Origin: Saccharibacillus endophyticus
GTDB lineage: Bacteria; Bacillota; Bacilli; Paenibacillales; Paenibacillaceae
Assembly: GCF_013185185.1 (NCBI RefSeq)
Contig: NZ_JAAZWE010000004.1
Coordinates: 590,232 to 654,231, forward strand
Direction of reading: 5' to 3'
Length of the DNA: 64,000 nucleotides
A model generated the notes under the pieces. The model had not been told where the DNA came from. It was given only the letters and a program-made list of their open reading frames with translations, and searched no databases. Within the stretch, counting starts at the first letter, position 1, and every line of letters starts with the position of its first letter. Below are positions 27,109 through 36,359 of this stretch, in pieces. Both the position numbers and the translations under genes were made by a program.

Positions 27109-27780
27109 ATGAATACGACGGAAAAAAAGAACGCGATTTTGGAAGCTTTCCATACCCGACACGCCACGAAGTCATTTGATCCTTCCAAAAAGATCAGCGA
27201 TGACGACTTTCATTTCATCTTGGAAACGGCCCGACTTTCTCCCAGTTCCCTCGGCTATGAACCGTGGAAATTCTTGATCGTTCAAAATACGGAGTTGCGG
27301 GAAAAGCTCAAAAAAGTCAGCTTCGGCGCTCAAGGACAACTGTCGACCGCAAGCCACTTCGTTATTATTCTTGCCAAAAGCAACGCCCGAACCGACAGCG
27401 ATTACGTGCAAAGCCTGATGACCGACACCAAAAAAGTTCCGAGCGAGACGCTTCTGCAAATGAACCAAGCTTATCGAAATTTCCAGGAGAACGACCTCAA
27501 TTTATTCGAAAACGACCGTGCGCTTTTCGACTGGGCCAGCAAGCAAACCTATATCGCGCTCGGCAATATGCTGACGGCGGCCGCTCAGATCGGAATCGAC
27601 TCCTGCCCGATCGAAGGCTTCAATTACGAAAAAGTGAATGAAATTCTCGACCGGGAAGGACTGCTTGAAGATCGATCGTATCAAGCGTCCGTCATGGCTG
27701 CTTTCGGCTATCGAATCGATGAACCGAGTCGGGTCAAAAGCAGACGGGAATACGATTCGGTCATCCAGTGGATCAAGTAA
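27109..27780 (+). CDS. Nitroreductase-family NAD(P)H oxidoreductase
   Basis: This 223-aa FMN-dependent nitroreductase resembles NfsB/YfkO-type enzymes. It has the N-terminal FMN-phosphate motif RHATKSFDPSKKIS, SPSSLGYEPWKFLIV near 45-59, and IGIDSCPIEGFNYEKVNEIL near 162. It reduces quinones, nitro compounds or related electrophiles in the cytoplasm using NAD(P)H. A GAGG ribosome site precedes the ATG. It is a single-gene transcript divergent from the HxlR gene and closed by a strong terminator. Confidence 0.9.
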   Translation: MNTTEKKNAILEAFHTRHATKSFDPSKKISDDDFHFILETARLSPSSLGYEPWKFLIVQNTELREKLKKVSFGAQGQLSTASHFVIILAKSNARTDSDYVQSLMTDTKKVPSETLLQMNQAYRNFQENDLNLFENDRALFDWASKQTYIALGNMLTAAAQIGIDSCPIEGFNYEKVNEILDREGLLEDRSYQASVMAAFGYRIDEPSRVKSRREYDSVIQWIK

Positions 27781-27876
27781 AAAATCGATTCGTTAGCTGC
27801 TGAAAATCACACGTTCGACAGCAGTCGGATTTAACGGATCAAGATGCGTTCCGTTAAGTTCAAAAAACGCAATAAA

Positions 27877-27917
27877 AGGGGATGTAACGGACATGCGATC
27901 CGTTACATCCCTTTTTT
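27877..27917 (+). terminator. Intrinsic terminator, bidirectional
   Basis: AAAAGGGGATGTAACGG pairs with CCGTTACATCCCTTTTTT. It lies between the nitroreductase and the convergent GH43 gene. A second small hairpin, TTAACGGA...TCCGTTAA, lies just upstream (about 27832-27858). Confidence 0.85.
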
Positions 27918-28028
27918 ATAAAGCTCCCAACAGATCCGGAAGTTTTGAAGACAAGTCCTAACGAAAGAATCGAGCCGAGCCTGTCCCTTATTCTCCGCTT
28001 TTCTTGCCGTTTGCCTAACGATCCCTAT

Positions 28029-29018
28029 TTATCCTTTCCGATTCGCGGTTTCCTTGCTCGTCGATCCCCAGCGCTTCTCCACCGCTTCATACTCCCTTTG
28101 CGTAATCGGCAGCACCGACCCGTGCCTTTTTTTCAACGCGCCGAAATCATACTCCCCAGGCTCCGCGATTCGCCAGGCGGCTCCGGTCGTATCGCCGATA
28201 TCCGTCGTGACGATCGGCAGGTACCCGCCTTGCGTCGAATAACGATCCACCAGCAGCACCCACCGCTCTTCGCCGTTCAGTTTGAAAAACTGCGGCCCTT
28301 CCGCGTCTTTGCCCGTCAGCTTCAGCCCCAGCGATTCCAGCGTGGACAGCTTCTCCCACTCGCCGTCCAGACGGCTGCCGCGTTCGAGCGTAATCTGTCC
28401 GTCGCCGGAAGCCCGGTAATACCGGTCGCCGACCACAATCATCGTGGTATCGATGATGCTCGCATTTTCCCCGCGCGAGATATAGGGCTCGGCGGGCGTA
28501 AATGTTCGAAAATCGACGGTGCGGCTGCCATAAATATGCAATCCTCGTTCGCCGCCGTTTTGCGCATCCCGGCTTGACGCCCAAAAAACCAGATAGTCTC
28601 CTTGCTGCTCATCATAGATAGCCTCCGGCGCCCAGGCGCAGCCTGCTTCTTCGGGCGCAAGCTCGATCAATCGCGGCTCTGACCAGTTCACAAGGTCTTC
28701 CGATTCCCAGATCACGAGCGATCGGCTTCCGGTCAGCGTCGCTTCGGCCGAGCTCCAGCCTCCGCGTCCGTAGATGCTGAGATCCGTCGCCAGCAGGTAA
28801 AAGCGTTCTCCGTCCGCGCTGCGCAGCAAGTAGGGATCGCGTACGCCGCGCTCGCCGACCGAAGACGTCAACGCGGGCTGTTCCCGATTGAGATCCTTCC
28901 AATGCATCCCGTCCTTGCTCAACGCAAAATAGATTTGCTCGCCGCGCGCTTCGCTTTCCCCTATAAAATGAATGAACAAGTAGCCGTACAATTCTTCCGT
29001 TCCCGCCGGCATTGGCAT
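28029..29018 (-). CDS. Intracellular GH43-type glycosidase (arabinosidase/xylosidase-like)
   Basis: This 329-aa five-bladed beta-propeller glycosidase lacks a signal peptide. The GH43-like acidic triad is visible: VRDPYLLR near residue 60, WAPEAIYD near 130, and AEGPQFFKLNG near 245. The family hydrolyses alpha-arabinosyl or beta-xylosyl linkages. ATG 29018 has GGAGGG 7 bp upstream; a longer frame overlapping the upstream gene has no ribosome site. It is the last gene of the permease-permease-binding protein operon, so it probably cleaves the imported oligosaccharide. Confidence 0.82.
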   Translation of the reverse strand: MPMPAGTEELYGYLFIHFIGESEARGEQIYFALSKDGMHWKDLNREQPALTSSVGERGVRDPYLLRSADGERFYLLATDLSIYGRGGWSSAEATLTGSRSLVIWESEDLVNWSEPRLIELAPEEAGCAWAPEAIYDEQQGDYLVFWASSRDAQNGGERGLHIYGSRTVDFRTFTPAEPYISRGENASIIDTTMIVVGDRYYRASGDGQITLERGSRLDGEWEKLSTLESLGLKLTGKDAEGPQFFKLNGEERWVLLVDRYSTQGGYLPIVTTDIGDTTGAAWRIAEPGEYDFGALKKRHGSVLPITQREYEAVEKRWGSTSKETANRKG

Positions 29019-29124
29019 GAATCCCTCCGTTTCTTCCCGTTCATCACGAACAGGGAGGAGCGCAATTTCTCGCGCTTCCTCCCGATTTTCACGCCCAGCT
29101 TGCAGAAATGCCCACCAACTATTG

Positions 29125-30765
29125 TTACTTATACTGACCCGCGTCGATCGCTTCCTGTTTCTCGTCCAGAATCTCTTGGTAGCCCGCGTTGAGGTACTGC
29201 GTTTTCGCTTCCTCGTACAGCTGATCGAATTGATCTTCCGGCGCAAGCACGATCTTCAGGTACAGCTCTTGGAACAAGACGTTCAGGTCGGCTTTGTAAT
29301 CGTTGACGTTTTCCAGCACGACCGTATACAAAGCATCCGGCGTGCGGAATTCTTCGGTTTCGTCGTAATATTTGATCATGTCGTCGGCCAGGTATTCGTG
29401 ACCCGGAGGCGACCAGTTGCGTTTGTTGGCGGCCAATGTCGTTTCGGGATCCGGGTACTGCGCCGTTTCCGTCACGAGCGCCCAATAGTCTTTGTTGTTG
29501 TTTTGCGCCAAGACGGACTCGCCTTTGAATTCCGGATCGCGTACGGCAACGCCTTCTTCGTCCAGCGTGTAGTTTTCGCCTTCGACGCCGTTTTGCAGGA
29601 AGAACAGATTATCCGGTTGGCTCATCCACTCCAGGTACATCCAGACCGCTGCGCGTTCCATCTCGGTCGACTCATAGTTGATGCCCATGATGAAGCCGAA
29701 CGGCCAGTAGGCGCGTCCCTGCGGCTCGCGGCCTTCCGGCACGCCCGCGTAAGGAGGCATGATCGCGAACTCGGCATCCGGATTGTTTTTGAGCGTGGCG
29801 TCGATGACGTCCGTGTTATTGGTCAGATACGTGCCGAACGTGCCCGTTTTGCCCGCGACGAACTCGGCTTTGATCTTCGGCTCGTCGGAACGCAGATAGA
29901 ACTCGCGGTCGACCAGGCCGTTATTGTACTGGTAGTTCAGGTTGCGCAGATAACGTTCCGTGTCTTCCGTCGTCAGATCCGCTACCGACAGATCGGAATA
30001 CAGCGCGCGGTACTTCTCGTCGAACGGCCAATCGCGGAACGCGTAGTTGTAGTTGAACGAATTCTGAATCAAGCTGCCGCCCGTGGTGCCCAGGCCCGCT
30101 TCCTTCCATTTGACCAGCATTTCGTTATACTTTTCGAGCGAAGTCAGGTCTTCCAGCTTCATGCCGACTTTCTCTACCCAGTCTTTGCGGATAATGGTCG
30201 TGAAGTTGTCCACGTTCGGACGGGAAGCGAAGAAGAACGTCGGCTTTTCGTCGATCGTGCCGTACTGCTCGATCGTCTCGCCCATGTTCGCCCAGTATGT
30301 AGGCGCGTAGTTTTTGATCTCTTCGTGATTCAGCTCCTGCAGCACTTCTTCCCCGTAATAAGCCAACGCTTGCGGCATATCGTAGTGGAAAATGATGTCC
30401 GGCGCTTTGCGCGAAGCCAGCAGCTGCTCGAAGTCGGTCACTTCGCTGGCGCGGGTAATCGGAACGAAGTTAACGCTTACATTATACTTGTCGCCGAATT
30501 CCTTTTGAATCCACCGGGTGTAATAGTTGTCCGTGACGTTCCAACCTTCGAAAGCGCGCTCGTAAACGGGAATATCGAGCTGCACTTTTTCCGGAAATCC
30601 TTTCGAGTAATCCGCAAAGCCTTCCGCAGCCGTCGCGGGCGTATCGCCCGATGCCGCCGAACCTCCCGCTTCATTCGTGCTTCCTCCGCCGCCCGTACAT
30701 CCGGCCAACAAACTGACAAGCGCAAGTCCGGTTACCCATAACGAAGCTTTTTTCTTTTGACTCAT
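29125..30765 (-). CDS. Carbohydrate ABC transporter solute-binding lipoprotein (LplA-type)
   Basis: This 546-aa extracellular lipoprotein has a signal with MSQKKKASLWVTGLALVSLL and lipobox LAGC, then the large family-1 binding fold found in Paenibacillus LplA-like proteins. It has the typical opening PEKVQLDIPVYERAFEGW and NYYTRWIQKEFG, a long length (over 500 aa) and a KQEAIDAGQYK end. Together with the two permeases upstream it should import oligosaccharides. No ATPase is encoded here; such systems use a shared MsmX-type ATPase encoded elsewhere. ATG 30765 follows GGGGGACTAGGA. Confidence 0.9.
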   Translation of the reverse strand: MSQKKKASLWVTGLALVSLLAGCTGGGGSTNEAGGSAASGDTPATAAEGFADYSKGFPEKVQLDIPVYERAFEGWNVTDNYYTRWIQKEFGDKYNVSVNFVPITRASEVTDFEQLLASRKAPDIIFHYDMPQALAYYGEEVLQELNHEEIKNYAPTYWANMGETIEQYGTIDEKPTFFFASRPNVDNFTTIIRKDWVEKVGMKLEDLTSLEKYNEMLVKWKEAGLGTTGGSLIQNSFNYNYAFRDWPFDEKYRALYSDLSVADLTTEDTERYLRNLNYQYNNGLVDREFYLRSDEPKIKAEFVAGKTGTFGTYLTNNTDVIDATLKNNPDAEFAIMPPYAGVPEGREPQGRAYWPFGFIMGINYESTEMERAAVWMYLEWMSQPDNLFFLQNGVEGENYTLDEEGVAVRDPEFKGESVLAQNNNKDYWALVTETAQYPDPETTLAANKRNWSPPGHEYLADDMIKYYDETEEFRTPDALYTVVLENVNDYKADLNVLFQELYLKIVLAPEDQFDQLYEEAKTQYLNAGYQEILDEKQEAIDAGQYK

Positions 30766-30797
30766 TCCTAGTCCCCCTTCGTTTTTTGAAATAGCAG

Positions 30798-30829
30798 CTT
30801 GTCTCACTTTAATATCAGGTTGAGACAAG
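30798..30829 (-). other. Intercistronic hairpin between permease and binding protein
   Basis: CTTGTCTCA pairs perfectly with TGAGACAAG around a 14-nt loop in the 72-bp gap. No T-run follows on the minus strand, so it probably protects or processes the downstream binding-protein message. Confidence 0.65.
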
Positions 30830-30837
30830 TCGCCGAA

Positions 30838-31734
30838 CTACTCTTTCACCGCGCCGAGCATCGTGCCTTGAACGAAATACTTCTGGACGAACGGATAGAT
30901 GCAGATGATCGGAAGCGTGGCGAACACGACGACGGCGGCTTTCATGACCTCGGGATTGCTGAGCGTCACTTGGGTCGCTTCCAATTGGAAGCTTTCGCTC
31001 GCCTGAACGATCAGGTAGTACAACTTCAATTGCAGCGGACGCAGATCGACATTGTGCTTGATGTAAAACAACGCGTCCTGATAAGCATTCCAGCGGCCTA
31101 CCGCGTAGAAAAGCGACAGGGTTGCCAAAATGGGTTTGGACAGCGGAAGCACGATACTCCAGAGAATTCGGAAGTGACCGGCTCCGTCGATCCGCGCGGA
31201 TTCCTCCAGGCTGATCGGCACGCTGTGGGTAAACGTCGTTTTCATGATCAACAAGTTGAACGCGCTGAACGATAGCGGCAGTATGAGCGACCAAATCGTA
31301 TCCAGCATGTTCAGGTTGTTGATGAGCATGTATTCCGGAATGATCCCGCCGCTGAAGTACATGGTGAAGAGGAAAATGAAGGTCAGCGTCGAGCGGCCTT
31401 TCAATTGTCTGCGGGACAGCGGATACGCCGCACAGATCGTGACGACCATCCCGAGTATCGTGAACAGCACGGTGACGATCACGGATACGTAGAGGGAACG
31501 CAAAATGCTGGCGTCGGCGAAAATTTTGGTGTAAGCCTCGATATTGAAGCCTTGCGGCAGCAGGTAAACCTTGTTCGCGATGACGTAGGCATCTTCGCTG
31601 AACGACTTGGCGACGATATGCAGGTACGGCAGAAAACAGATCAGGGACACGACGACCAGCGCCGCATGGATCACGAATCCCCAGATATCAAAGCGTTTTT
31701 TGCTGCCGACCGGAGCGTTGCTTACGGCTTTCAT
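30838..31734 (-). CDS. Carbohydrate ABC transporter permease, LplC/YtcP type
   Basis: This 298-aa permease has six membrane helices. The N-terminus GSKKRFDIWGFVIHAALVVVSL and the motif LPQGFNIEAYTKIF near 65 are typical for the MalG-like LplC subfamily. The coupling loop is ESARIDGAGHFRILWSIVLP near 190, and it ends FVQKYFVQGTMLGAVKE. AGGAGG precedes the ATG. It pairs with the LplB-type permease 12 bp upstream. Confidence 0.93.
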   Translation of the reverse strand: MKAVSNAPVGSKKRFDIWGFVIHAALVVVSLICFLPYLHIVAKSFSEDAYVIANKVYLLPQGFNIEAYTKIFADASILRSLYVSVIVTVLFTILGMVVTICAAYPLSRRQLKGRSTLTFIFLFTMYFSGGIIPEYMLINNLNMLDTIWSLILPLSFSAFNLLIMKTTFTHSVPISLEESARIDGAGHFRILWSIVLPLSKPILATLSLFYAVGRWNAYQDALFYIKHNVDLRPLQLKLYYLIVQASESFQLEATQVTLSNPEVMKAAVVVFATLPIICIYPFVQKYFVQGTMLGAVKE

Positions 31735-31746
31735 GTTTTTCCTCCT

Positions 31747-32709
31747 TTACAGCAGGCCGTCTTCGCCCATTTTTTTGGCGATCCGGTCGGCCGTCAGTAC
31801 GAGTACCAGTCCGATCAGCGCCTGGAACAATCCCAAAGCGGTCGCGCGGCTGATGTCTCCGCCTTCGATGCCCCACCGGTATACGAGTACCGGAATCGTA
31901 GTCGTGAATTCGGTCGTGGCTCGGTTAAGCAGCGCGTAGATCCGTTCGAACGAACCGCCCATGACGCCGCCCAAGCTCATGATAAGCAGGGTCACGATCG
32001 TCGGCCGGATCGAAGGAAGCGTGATATTCCACATTTTGCGCCAGCGGCTCGCCCCGTCGACGGTTGCCGCTTCGTACATTTCCGGATTGATGCTGCTCAT
32101 CGCGGCCAGGTAAATGATCGTGCCCCAGCCCATGCTCTGCCAGATCCCGATCGCCAGATAACTGATGAGCCAATTGGTATCCTGCTGGAGGAACGGTATT
32201 CGCTCCGCGCCCAGCGTCACGAGCAGGTTGTTGATCATCCCGTTGCCTTCGCCGAGCAATTGGTACGCCATCGCCCCGATAATGACCCAGGACAAGAAGT
32301 GCGGCAGATACAGCATCGTCTGATTGACCCGCTTGAACAGAACGTTTTTGACTTCGTGCAGCAGCAGGGCCAAGAAGATCGGCACCGTGAAGCTGAACAG
32401 CAGATCCAGCACGTTCAATAACAGCGTGTTGCGCACCGCTCTCGCGAAGTCCGGCTTGGCGAACAGTTCTTGGAAAATCTCCATGCCGACCCATTCGCTT
32501 CCCCAGAACCCTTTCGCGATCTTGTAATCCTTAAAGGCGAGGACCAGTCCCGCGAGCGGCGTATATTTGAACACCAACACCAGCACCAGCGGAAGAATCA
32601 GAAGCGTGTACAACTGCCAATCGCGCCGTAAATAATAGAGCGGACCGTAACGACTCTCTTTCAGTAAAGCGGTTTCATTTTTGCTTTTGGCTACGCTGAT
32701 TCCCTTCAC
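31747..32709 (-). CDS. Carbohydrate ABC transporter permease, LplB type
   Basis: This 320-aa permease has six helices. RRDWQLYTLLILPLVLVLVF starts the first, FKDYKIAKGFWGSEWVGMEIF follows, and the coupling loop is EAATVDGASRWRKMWNITLP near 225. The GTG at 32709 was chosen because GGGAGG lies 7 bp upstream; an ATG 30 bp earlier lacks a ribosome site. First gene of the sugar-uptake operon; the AraC-type membrane regulator lies just upstream in the same direction. Confidence 0.92.
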   Translation of the reverse strand: MKGISVAKSKNETALLKESRYGPLYYLRRDWQLYTLLILPLVLVLVFKYTPLAGLVLAFKDYKIAKGFWGSEWVGMEIFQELFAKPDFARAVRNTLLLNVLDLLFSFTVPIFLALLLHEVKNVLFKRVNQTMLYLPHFLSWVIIGAMAYQLLGEGNGMINNLLVTLGAERIPFLQQDTNWLISYLAIGIWQSMGWGTIIYLAAMSSINPEMYEAATVDGASRWRKMWNITLPSIRPTIVTLLIMSLGGVMGGSFERIYALLNRATTEFTTTIPVLVYRWGIEGGDISRATALGLFQALIGLVLVLTADRIAKKMGEDGLL

Positions 32710-32810
32710 CTTGCCACCTCCCGTCTCACTTTTTCCCATCCGTCGCCGGACATGTGCCTATCATAGCCGCGGCTTTCGGGATCGGTAAACGACGAGTGTT
32801 GATGCTGGTG

Positions 32811-32892
32811 GTCATTTTTGATTCAAGCCCCGGTTTTACAGGGAAAATAAGGGTTTGGAAGATCATTTCCGGTGGTCGGAATCAAAAATGAC
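32811..32892. repeat. 14-bp perfect inverted repeat upstream of the sugar transporter operon
   Basis: GTCATTTTTGATTC (32811-32824) and its exact complement GAATCAAAAATGAC (32879-32892) lie 102-183 bp upstream of the LplB-type start and just past the AraC-regulator stop codon. They could be paired operator half-sites for the regulator or a long-loop terminator; no T-run follows the stem on the minus strand. Confidence 0.6.
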
Positions 32893-32931
32893 ACCTGCGC
32901 AAAACGGGAATCCGGCAGTCGAAAGCTTGGT

Positions 32932-35199
32932 TCAAGAAGTGCGATATTGCGTCTTGTAAGCACTTGGCGCCATGCCTTCGTATTTGTGGAAAAAGCGGTT
33001 GAAACTGCGCGCGTTTTCATAGCCGACGGCGGAGGCAATCTCCGTAATGGTTCGTTCGTTTTCCAACAGCAGCTGCTTGGCCTTCTCGATTCTAAGCTTG
33101 TTGAGCGAGTCGATCAGGCTGGAACCGTTCATCTCGTACACGATTTTCCGCATGTACGAATAGCTGATCCCGATCTCTTTCGCCATATCCTCGAACACGA
33201 CATCCTCGCAGTAATGCTCGCGCAAATAATGCATGATCCGGTCCGCGTGAGACCGACTTTCTTCGTTCGCCGGCTTCATCGCTCCGACGATCCCCGCATA
33301 GAAATCATGAATGTACGTCTGCAAGTCGTCCAGCGTATCCAGCGACGCAATCGTCGAATAGACGCTGCCTCGACCGGCAACGGTTCGGGCCGCCCGGCTG
33401 TCCGTTTCCTGAAGATGCTTGATCGTGACGCCGACCAGCTGATTGTAGATGAACAGGATATTGTCATGGGAAATGTAATCGGCAGAGCGGATATCTTCGG
33501 CGATTCGCTCCAGCTCGGCATCGATTTTGTCCAGATCGCCCGCATCGAGGAAGTTGAGAATCCGGCGCTCGCTGCAATCCGGATACATGTACTTCATTTC
33601 GCGATTTTCTTCCTCCTCGCTGTAATGAATGCCTCCGCTGCCCGCGATCATGCGTTTTTTGACGGCTTCCAGCGCTTCGGCTGCCAGGTCCGGAATGCTG
33701 GTCGTCCGTTTCGCGCGCCTGCTGACGCCGATCGTCACCGTATGTTCCAGCAGCTCGGCTGCCTTTTCCCGAACCCGCTCGATATATTGGTGAATCTCGT
33801 CGCGGCGTTCCTTGCTTTCTTCTTGGCCGTCGTTCAGAACCAACGTGAAGTAGCCGTCGCCGCGATACAAAAACTGCCCGATTAGCCCGTCTTCGAACAA
33901 ACTGTCGCAATAGGCGCTCAGCAGATGGCGGTGGTAGCTTCGGGTCTCGGAATTATGCTTGCTGGAATAACCCCGATAGCCGTCGATCGAGATCGCCACG
34001 ACGAGCAGATAGGTATAGGGAAACACATGCGAAGCCGCTTCATCCGCTTCTCCGCGCAGCAATCGCTGAACCGTCAAGCTGCGCGCGTCCCGCTCCCGTT
34101 CCCGCAGCAGTTCGTGCAGCTTGGCCTCCTCGCCCTGCATCCGGCGGAACGCCGTTTCCAAAAACGCGAATTCGTTCTGGCCGGGCACGCCCAGATAACC
34201 GCGCAGCGTCAGCGTACGCACCAGTTCGCGGGCCGGCTTGGAGAACCATGCGGCCAGGAACAAGGTAGCGAAGGCTCCGATAAAGATCACGATCACGGTC
34301 AGCACGATGATGCCCCGCTGCTGCGTATGGGTTCGGGTTAACAATTCCTGCACGGAGTAGGTACTGAGATGCGTCCAGCCGAGGGCTTCGGAATTCGTCC
34401 AGGCATAAAGCACCCGATCCCCGTCCGTTTCTCCGAACGAATAACCGTCCACGGAGACTTTTTCCCTCAGCACGTCGAAAAAAGGCAGCACGTCGGCATC
34501 GTTCAACAGCAGGCTTTTATCGGCATGGGAAATCACTTTGTTTTTCGAATCGATCAGCGCATAGTTCGTATTCGCTTCATTCGAAGACGACAAATAATCT
34601 TCCAACTGACTCTCGCGCAAATTGACGACGATCGTTCCCCGGGTCGTCGTCGATAATCGGCTGAGCGGCAGCACGTAGGAAACGACGGGTACGCCGGATT
34701 CCAACTTGCGCGGATACCAGATGCCTTCTATCCCCCGCTGTTCCTTCAGCGCATCCTCAAGCCAGTCCATAGGCTCGTATCGGCTCAAGGTCGTGATGCT
34801 TCTGTCGGTAGAGACCACGTAATCGGAATCTTCCAGATAGAAAAAAGACGAAGCCACGCCTTCCGCCCGGCGATTCAGGTTGGTCAGCTCCCGCATGATC
34901 GCCATCGCGCGGCTGATATTGCCGTAATCCGCGCTCAATGCTTCATAAGTGGGAAAAGGACGAATCCGGTCGAACGTCCCCGTAGCCGACAAACGGACCG
35001 TGTCCTGCGACAGGCTGTTGAGCGCGCTCTCGTTCAACCTGCGGCTGGCCACGAGCTCCGCAAGCGAAGAATCGGCAATCTCACGTTCGGAATTGCGTAG
35101 GCTCTGCTCGCTGCTATACCAAGTCAGGATACTGACGGGAATGACCATCACAATAAATAAAATGCAGGCTAACTGCAGTGTCATCGGGAAACGTTTCAA
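32932..35199 (-). CDS. Membrane-bound AraC-family regulator with extracellular sensor
   Basis: This 755-aa protein begins with a transmembrane helix (about 8-25, LQLACILFIVMVIPVSIL). An extracytoplasmic Cache-like sensor of about 270 aa follows, then a second helix (IIVLTVIVIFIGAFATLFL near 300), a HAMP-like and helical linker, and a C-terminal double AraC helix-turn-helix (about 655-750: YCEDVVFEDMAKEIGISYSY and ITEIASAVGYENARSFNRFF). This arrangement is common beside sugar transporters in Paenibacillus and is thought to sense extracellular oligosaccharides. A TTG start at 35199 is supported by GGAGG 7 bp upstream. A cre-like site lies 39-53 bp before the start. It probably activates the downstream transporter/GH43 operon. 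Confidence 0.9.
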   Translation of the reverse strand: MKRFPMTLQLACILFIVMVIPVSILTWYSSEQSLRNSEREIADSSLAELVASRRLNESALNSLSQDTVRLSATGTFDRIRPFPTYEALSADYGNISRAMAIMRELTNLNRRAEGVASSFFYLEDSDYVVSTDRSITTLSRYEPMDWLEDALKEQRGIEGIWYPRKLESGVPVVSYVLPLSRLSTTTRGTIVVNLRESQLEDYLSSSNEANTNYALIDSKNKVISHADKSLLLNDADVLPFFDVLREKVSVDGYSFGETDGDRVLYAWTNSEALGWTHLSTYSVQELLTRTHTQQRGIIVLTVIVIFIGAFATLFLAAWFSKPARELVRTLTLRGYLGVPGQNEFAFLETAFRRMQGEEAKLHELLRERERDARSLTVQRLLRGEADEAASHVFPYTYLLVVAISIDGYRGYSSKHNSETRSYHRHLLSAYCDSLFEDGLIGQFLYRGDGYFTLVLNDGQEESKERRDEIHQYIERVREKAAELLEHTVTIGVSRRAKRTTSIPDLAAEALEAVKKRMIAGSGGIHYSEEEENREMKYMYPDCSERRILNFLDAGDLDKIDAELERIAEDIRSADYISHDNILFIYNQLVGVTIKHLQETDSRAARTVAGRGSVYSTIASLDTLDDLQTYIHDFYAGIVGAMKPANEESRSHADRIMHYLREHYCEDVVFEDMAKEIGISYSYMRKIVYEMNGSSLIDSLNKLRIEKAKQLLLENERTITEIASAVGYENARSFNRFFHKYEGMAPSAYKTQYRTS

Positions 35200-35237
35200 G
35201 GTGACACCTCCGCTTCTTAACAGGTTGATTAACCTTT

Positions 35238-35252
35238 TGGTAACGCTTACAA
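35238..35252 (-). promoter_or_regulatory. Candidate cre (CcpA) site before the AraC regulator
   Basis: On the minus strand TTGTAAGCGTTACCA matches every defined position of the cre consensus WTGNAANCGNWNNCW. It suggests carbon catabolite repression of the regulator and thereby of sugar uptake. Confidence 0.65.
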
Positions 35253-35437
35253 ATTTGCTTTTGTTAATGACTACCTTATATATTAATTTATGACCCTCTG
35301 GTTTGTCCACGTATGAATTCTTTGATTTGGCCTGTTTTTTGTGGTTAGGTGATCGAGATTTGTTTTTAAAATACAATCCGGATAACTTTTACAGGATTTT
35401 TCCCATTCGACGAGTAAGTATTAAAAAGGAGTTGAGC

Positions 35438-36325
35438 ATGGCTTGCGACGCCCATATTTTTGAAAAGGATGATTTGATGAACCTTCCTGCCGAACATCGC
35501 TTCAACGTTGCCAGACCTCAAGATACACCGGACTTCCCCGGTAACGCCCAGCCCTGGGCCGACGCTTTGATTCCGTTCTCGCTTTCCGGCGAGGAAGCCG
35601 AAGAACGGTTCCGCGCTTGGAGCAAAAGTCGACGTTTTACGCCGCGTTCCTTTGTTCGAGAAGCCTCCCTCAGTTCTGCGACTCCCGTATTCCTGCCGTT
35701 CTGGTCATTTTCGATGGGAACGCGTTCAACTTATACGGCAGAACGCGGAGACGACAGCACGAACTATAACACGCATACCCGAACCGATTCGAACGGTAAC
35801 ACCGAGACTTATACGGAAAGCACGACGGTAACGAATTATCATGCGGTAAGCGGAGATCACGAACAAATTTTCGAAGCCGTGACGGTCCCGGCTTCCGCGC
35901 GTTTCGACATTAAACTGATCGACAAATCGGCAGCATTCGATTTTTCCGCGCTTTCTCCTTGCTCTCCCGGCTACATGCGAAGCTGCGTGCTTGCGGCACC
36001 CGAAGTCGCTTTCCCGCAAGGCTGGGAAAGCGGCAAAGCACGTATCGGGCGTACCCTGAAAGACGCGATCACGCGAAAAATCGGCGGAAATTCCGTAAGG
36101 GATTTGAAGATTCAAACGGATTATGCAGGCCCGCGTTTTCGACGCGTGCTGTTACCTTTTTACGCCTTCCAATACGAATACCGCGGAAAACGCCTGGCCG
36201 GTCTGGTTAACGGTCAAAACGGCACGGTCGCCGGGGATGTGCCGCGCAGCGGGATGAAGATTTTGACAACGATTCTGATCAGCATGGTTATAGCAGCTTG
36301 GATGTTGTATTTGCTTGTTCGCTGA
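35438..36325 (+). CDS. TFIIB-zinc-finger-type membrane protein lacking its zinc ribbon
   Basis: This 295-aa protein belongs, by pattern, to the bacterial family with an N-terminal zinc ribbon, a duplicated beta-rich region and a C-terminal membrane helix. Visible motifs are ALIPFSLSGEEAEERFRAW, RFTPRSFVREASL, TPVFLPFWSF, FSALSPCSPGYM, a YAFQYEYRGKRLAGLVNGQNGTVAGD block and a final helix ILISMVIAAWMLYLLV. The usual CxxC...CxxC ribbon in front of this core is missing: the N-terminus has a single cysteine (MACDAH). The ATG at 35438 has AGGAG 6 bp upstream. Function of the family is unknown. A single-gene transcript with its own terminator. Confidence 0.72.
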   Translation: MACDAHIFEKDDLMNLPAEHRFNVARPQDTPDFPGNAQPWADALIPFSLSGEEAEERFRAWSKSRRFTPRSFVREASLSSATPVFLPFWSFSMGTRSTYTAERGDDSTNYNTHTRTDSNGNTETYTESTTVTNYHAVSGDHEQIFEAVTVPASARFDIKLIDKSAAFDFSALSPCSPGYMRSCVLAAPEVAFPQGWESGKARIGRTLKDAITRKIGGNSVRDLKIQTDYAGPRFRRVLLPFYAFQYEYRGKRLAGLVNGQNGTVAGDVPRSGMKILTTILISMVIAAWMLYLLVR

Positions 36326-36359
36326 ACAAGAAATTTGCAGGCACGACCCGACAAAAAAA

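Noticed and set aside
29017-30741. 574-codon open frame on the plus strand
   Set aside because: Antisense to the solute-binding lipoprotein; no recognisable domains and no ribosome site.
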